Shown: positions 22,848 to 26,317 of the stretch, piece by piece | Layout of the letters: each line of letters opens with the position of its first letter | Numbering within the stretch: the first letter of the stretch is position 1 | Origin: an uncultured Lachnospiraceae bacterium | GTDB lineage: Bacteria > Bacillota > Clostridia > Lachnospirales > Lachnospiraceae | Length of the DNA stretch: 26,317 nt | NCBI GenBank assembly: GCA_910578825.1 | Contig: CAJTSB010000034.1 | Span: forward strand, 1 to 26,317 | Direction of reading: 5' to 3' | Notes under the pieces: generated by a model | What the model was told of the DNA's origin: nothing | Databases searched by the model: none | What the model saw: the letters and a program-made list of their open reading frames with translations, nothing else | Program-made: the position numbers and the translations under genes

Positions 22848-24752
22848 CTAGTCTTCCTTCTTGACACCCTGCTGCTTTATGACCGGTTTGGCCTTCTCCT
22901 GCAATTCTTCTTTTCCCGGAATGGAGCCAATCACATTGTCGGCAAGCCAGTCCATCGTCATAATTTCTTCCGGTAGCAGATTGCTGTCCGGCTCTGCGTG
23001 TGCCATGCCTGTCTGTGAAAACAGGATACCGGAAAACGGATTAAATTCTCCGGAAATAATGGCTGATTTCAGCAAATCAATCAGGCGTCTTGTCTCTACA
23101 GGCAGATGTTTGGAACAAATGACATCCACAACGCCCTCTTTCATGCCCCACCAGTAATTGATGGCTTTCATTGCGGAAGGATTGTCGTCGTATTTCCACG
23201 TCCCATTCATAATCGTTCGAATCAACTGCTCGTAAAACTTCCCCCAATGGTTCAGGGGCATAGCAAGATTCCTCGGATACGTTCCATCCATATAATAGAT
23301 ACCAAAATAACGGGAGGCCTCCTCCGGAATCGCCACATCGCGTCCTGATACACAGGCGGAACCTGTCTCCCTGATGCTCTTTTCAATGTCCACATCTTTT
23401 CTGGCCGTCCATTCCAGATAAACCTTCGCACGCGGATTGAGCATCTTTGCCCCCAACGCAAAAGCATTGATATTGGCAATAGAGCCATATATCGGATAGT
23501 CTGCGACATAAGTCATGCGATTATTCTCCGCCATCGCTCCGGCAAGCGCACCCATCAGAAATTTTGCCTCATGCGTCCGTGAGTAATACGTGCGAATATA
23601 ACGATGGGAAGTATTCAGCGAGCAGTTCAAAATCCGAATCTCCGGATTGGCAATCGCTGCCTTTACACTGGCCTGTACAAAGGCTGGCGTCGTAGTAAAA
23701 ATAAGATTGCATCCAGCATGTATCGCATCTTCAAGCAAAGATTCCACATTCTCCTGCGTCCCGTTCTCATAGCAAATGGTACAGACTTCTTCGGGAAACG
23801 TCTGTTCCAGGTACAACCTTCCCAGTTCGTGAGCGTACGTCCAACCGGAAGTCTCCCGTCGCTTTTCATGAATGAATGCAATCTTAAGTTTCGGCGATCC
23901 GGACAGAATGCTGCGCAGGGGATTCTTTTTCTTCTGGTTGGGCTCCATCTTCAGCTCAATACCCGAATTCTGCTCCAAAAGCTTAAATTCCTCCCAGCTT
24001 TTCACAATCAGTTTGCGCAGCTCTTCCGTGGTCTTCTGCTCAATCACATCATACCCATACAAAGTAATGAATGACAGAAATGCATCTCCGGGCGTAATCG
24101 AAAGCCTGTTTCCGCCCCTGGCCTGGTACTCGGAAACAAAACGCGTATAAACAGAACTGAACGAAAGCTGCTCCTCCTTACTCCACGTCTCCTTTTGCTC
24201 TTTCCCGACTGCCTTTTGCAGTTTTGCAAAACTGCCCGTCTGTGAAAACCAGATATAATTGATCGGCACCGCCTGATAAAAATCTAAAAATTCATAGTAA
24301 ATTTTATTTTCTTTTTCTTCCGTGCGTTTGGGAATGATACGCGTCACATTTCCCGGAATGGAAACTGCTCCAAAATATTTCATGACGCTGACGCGCTTAT
24401 TCCCTTCTTCCACATAGAATTTATTCATATACTCATATGCCTTAATCGGGTCACGGATACCCTCTTGCATATGAACGTCGCTCAAACTCTCCCACTTAAC
24501 GGCAAATTCCGAATTTTCCCGCAGGATTGGCATAAAATTTCCCGCAAATGAGCTGCTTCTTGCCGCCGTCTTTGTTCCCACAATCTGATCTGTGGGAATC
24601 TGCACAAGACCAAGCGCTGCCTCAGAATAGGAACCCTTTTCCGGTAAAATGTCGTCAAGTACCTGCAATGTCGGTTTCACGCCGCGCAACATCCGCGACT
24701 GATAATCTTTCTTTCCCGATTTGAATGCCTTGCTGTAATCTTCTCTTCCCAT
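22848..24752 (-). CDS. Cytoplasmic ParB-like / BMP-type substrate-binding fusion protein
   Basis: Two parts are visible. The N-terminal ~270 residues hold a ParB/sulfiredoxin-like core: VQIPTDQIVGTKTAARS, then GIRDPIKAYEYMNKFYV and EEGNKRVSVMKYFGA, closely like the ParB GIxxPI and EGNRR motifs. The C-terminal ~340 residues (from LKIAFIHEKRRETSGWTYAHE) are a BMP/PnrA-like periplasmic-binding fold of the nucleoside-binding group, with SRTHEAKFLMGALAGAMA. There is no signal peptide or lipobox, so it is cytoplasmic and not a classical ABC-transporter binding protein. The start at 24752 has AGGAGG 4 nt upstream (634 aa). A ligand-sensing or DNA/nucleotide-linked role is possible but unproven. The gene is 83 nt after the XRE regulator. 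Confidence 0.85.
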   Translation of the reverse strand: MGREDYSKAFKSGKKDYQSRMLRGVKPTLQVLDDILPEKGSYSEAALGLVQIPTDQIVGTKTAARSSSFAGNFMPILRENSEFAVKWESLSDVHMQEGIRDPIKAYEYMNKFYVEEGNKRVSVMKYFGAVSIPGNVTRIIPKRTEEKENKIYYEFLDFYQAVPINYIWFSQTGSFAKLQKAVGKEQKETWSKEEQLSFSSVYTRFVSEYQARGGNRLSITPGDAFLSFITLYGYDVIEQKTTEELRKLIVKSWEEFKLLEQNSGIELKMEPNQKKKNPLRSILSGSPKLKIAFIHEKRRETSGWTYAHELGRLYLEQTFPEEVCTICYENGTQENVESLLEDAIHAGCNLIFTTTPAFVQASVKAAIANPEIRILNCSLNTSHRYIRTYYSRTHEAKFLMGALAGAMAENNRMTYVADYPIYGSIANINAFALGAKMLNPRAKVYLEWTARKDVDIEKSIRETGSACVSGRDVAIPEEASRYFGIYYMDGTYPRNLAMPLNHWGKFYEQLIRTIMNGTWKYDDNPSAMKAINYWWGMKEGVVDVICSKHLPVETRRLIDLLKSAIISGEFNPFSGILFSQTGMAHAEPDSNLLPEEIMTMDWLADNVIGSIPGKEELQEKAKPVIKQQGVKKED

Positions 24753-24835
24753 AATACCTCCTGTGGTTCTTATCAAGCAAACACCACAAAACACGAAACA
24801 TTCCCTGCCGCCTGCAAAACTACTGAATCATAGCA

Positions 24836-25747
24836 TTATGATTCCCGTTGTTTTCCACTCAGAATCAATGAAACAATTCCACAAATCATGCCTCCCACAG
24901 GAAACGATACCCAACTTACATCCCAAAGGTTATAAACAGATCCTGCTACAAAAAACACGATGGTTGCTACAATCATAATACAGCCGCACCAAATGCCGAT
25001 TTTCTCATGCTCCTTCTGAACCGCCTTGTCATTTCTACGGTTATACGCTGCAATATTATATTTCTCCTTGCCAAGACCACTGTAAATAAAAATTCCTACG
25101 CCCACGGCGACTAAGAGCAGGAAAATTCCATAATAAAACTCTTCATTGATGCTTATTCCCATTGCAAATTCTTTCGGAAGATCCTCTGCATTCATGGCAA
25201 TCAAAAGTCCTACAAGAATCGTGCCAATGCCTGTGGCAATCCAGATTGGAAATTTCTCATCAAACCGCGCGACTTCTTCCGGCGTATAAAATTCCGCGAT
25301 CAGCGGATGATTCTTGCGGTAAATGTCCCCCTGCATCCCGGCAACTACCAGAACCAGGATCGCCACAATTGCAACTGCCCAAAACAGGGTATTGGCTACC
25401 GACTCCTGCCACCCCAGCCCGGAAAGCAATTGTTGTAATGCTACACTCATAATAAGCATCACTATACCAATGGTAACATTCTTCCTTCTCTTTTCCATAT
25501 GACGCTCGTAGCCTTCGCTGTCCTGCTGTTCTGACTGCGCCGCATTCGTTCTCATCAATGTATCCATATTACAGGAAAACAAGTCGCAAAGCTGCAATAT
25601 TTTTTCCATTTCCGGATAAGATGATCCAGACTCCCATTTGGAAACGGTCTGTCTGGAAACATCAAGCTTTTCTGCCAGCTGTTCCTGCGTCAACTCTCTC
25701 TGCTTTCTGTAATACTGTAAATTTTCACCAAAATCTCTCATTTGCAT
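24836..25747 (-). CDS. XRE-family regulator with membrane domain
   Basis: The N-terminal HTH_3 domain (about 5-62) reads LQYYRKQRELTQEQLAEKLDVSRQTVSKWESG in two halves, with an NMDTLM end typical of Cro/CI-like repressors. The remainder has about six hydrophobic segments (for example VTIGIVMLIMSVALQQLL, FWAVAIVAILVLVVAG, GIFLLLVAVGVGIFIYSGL) separated by a charged loop with EEVARFDEKFP. So it is a membrane-anchored regulator, 303 aa, common in Firmicutes. The start is either 25747 or 25741; GGAAAGG lies 4 or 10 nt upstream. A perfect palindrome 58 nt upstream may be its operator. The signal is unknown. Confidence 0.88.
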   Translation of the reverse strand: MQMRDFGENLQYYRKQRELTQEQLAEKLDVSRQTVSKWESGSSYPEMEKILQLCDLFSCNMDTLMRTNAAQSEQQDSEGYERHMEKRRKNVTIGIVMLIMSVALQQLLSGLGWQESVANTLFWAVAIVAILVLVVAGMQGDIYRKNHPLIAEFYTPEEVARFDEKFPIWIATGIGTILVGLLIAMNAEDLPKEFAMGISINEEFYYGIFLLLVAVGVGIFIYSGLGKEKYNIAAYNRRNDKAVQKEHEKIGIWCGCIMIVATIVFFVAGSVYNLWDVSWVSFPVGGMICGIVSLILSGKQRES

Positions 25748-25804
25748 TCATCCTTTCCTGATTACTGTAAAGTCCTTCTGCGCATTCGGTCTTTTCCTAT
25801 TTTT

Positions 25805-25821
25805 GATTGTTCTGAACAATC
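25805..25821. promoter_or_regulatory. Perfect palindrome upstream of the XRE regulator
   Basis: GATTGTTC-T-GAACAATC has 8-bp arms with a single central base. It lies in the 212-bp gap between aspS and the XRE gene, 58 nt before the XRE start, with no T-run. It looks like an operator, possibly for autoregulation. Confidence 0.4.
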
Positions 25822-25959
25822 CCTACTCTACAATATCAGGCATGTAAAGTCTGCATATTTGTTGTTGCATTTGAAGATTCTGATGTAAACTTGCGGTTGC
25901 ATCCGCGGTTTTATGCGGCTTTCAGCAGATTTTCTATCGTATGCTTCCATTTGCCTGAT

Positions 25960-26317
25960 TTATGCTTCGGCTCCTTCCTCCACTGCCTCAATGGACAGGG
26001 ACAATTCCGCAAGCTGCTTTTCATCCACCACATTCGGAGCATCCGTCATCAGGCAGGACGCATCCTTCACCTTCGGGAAAGCAATCACGTCACGAATGGA
26101 ATCACACTGCATCATCAGCATTACCATACGATCCAATCCATAGGCAAGTCCCGCATGAGGCGGAACCCCGTAAGCGAACGCGTTTAACAGAAATCCAAAC
26201 TGCTCATAAGCGCTCTCTTTGGTAAAGCCAAGCACCTCAAGCATTTTCTCCTGAATATCATTCTGATGGATACGGACAGAACCTCCCCCAAGCTCCGTTC
26301 CATTCAACACGATATCG
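25960..26317 (-). CDS. aspS: Aspartyl-tRNA synthetase, C-terminal part
   Basis: The gene runs off the window edge, so only the last ~118 residues are seen. They hold NGTELGGGSVRIH and class II motif 3 in PPHAGLAYGLDRMVMLM, with the AspRS-typical SIRDVIAFPK following. The reading frame continues to base 26316 without a start. It ligates Asp to tRNA-Asp (or tRNA-Asn in the non-discriminating form; the part that tells is not visible). No clear terminator follows the stop. Confidence 0.95.
   Translation of the reverse strand, partial: DIVLNGTELGGGSVRIHQNDIQEKMLEVLGFTKESAYEQFGFLLNAFAYGVPPHAGLAYGLDRMVMLMMQCDSIRDVIAFPKVKDASCLMTDAPNVVDEKQLAELSLSIEAVEEGAEA

Noticed and set aside
1..26317. CRISPR array, prophage, insertion sequence or conjugative element
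   Set aside because: No regularly spaced repeats, transposase, integrase or phage genes were found; the only short repeats are those listed.

Overview
The window looks like a chromosomal segment of an anaerobic Firmicute, most likely a Lachnospiraceae-type gut Clostridium. That is an inference from gene content: a vanG-type D-Ala-D-Ser cluster, the indolepyruvate oxidoreductase/PaaK pair for aromatic amino-acid fermentation, a FliB-like methylase without flagellar genes, luxS-pfs, an iron alcohol dehydrogenase, a cytoplasmic ParB-BMP protein, and tRNAs without an encoded CCA. No rRNA, CRISPR array, integrase or transposase was found.

Layout. (1) Positions 1-3250 are clearly more AT-rich than the rest. 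They hold the 3' part of an unrecognised helical protein (+), a structured intergenic stretch, and a two-gene unit (-) of a divergent serine-hydroxymethyltransferase-like PLP enzyme and a sugar O-acetyltransferase. Two GGATAA-N7-TTATCC dyads lie upstream of this unit. (2) Positions 3333-9595 (-) form a complete vanG-type glycopeptide-resistance locus: vanR, vanS, vanG ligase, vanXY, and a vanT split into a membrane gene (vanTm) and a serine racemase gene (vanTr). A 14-bp motif, TTA(A/G)(G/C)AAAATCTTA, occurs three times: before vanR, between vanS and vanG, and just after vanTr. (3) Positions 9763-13526 (+) hold iorA-iorB-paaK, transcribed divergently from vanR from a strong promoter. (4) Positions 13505-18266 (-) hold a compact purine operon, purE-purM-purN-purD, followed by a FliB-like lysine methylase. 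(5) Positions 18368-18634 hold tRNA-Val(TAC) and tRNA-Leu(TAA) (-) with their own promoter and terminator. (6) Positions 18741-20154 hold an iron-dependent alcohol dehydrogenase (+) with a structured leader and a terminator. (7) Positions 20216-26317 (-) hold pfs, luxS, a HAD phosphatase, a YfcE-like phosphoesterase, a ParB-BMP fusion, an XRE regulator with a membrane domain, and the 3' end of aspS.

How the genes work together. VanTm should bring in L-Ser and VanTr should racemise it to D-Ser. VanG joins D-Ala to D-Ser, and VanXY removes D-Ala-ended precursors. VanRS would control the set. IorAB and PaaK would turn aryl-pyruvates into aryl-acetates, with energy gained through the acyl-CoA. 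Pfs and LuxS recycle S-adenosylhomocysteine and make the AI-2 precursor. The most unusual points are the split vanT, the repeated putative VanR box, the terminator-like hairpin in front of vanG, the repeat insertion in VanXY, and the AT-rich SHMT-like unit beside a serine-racemase operon.
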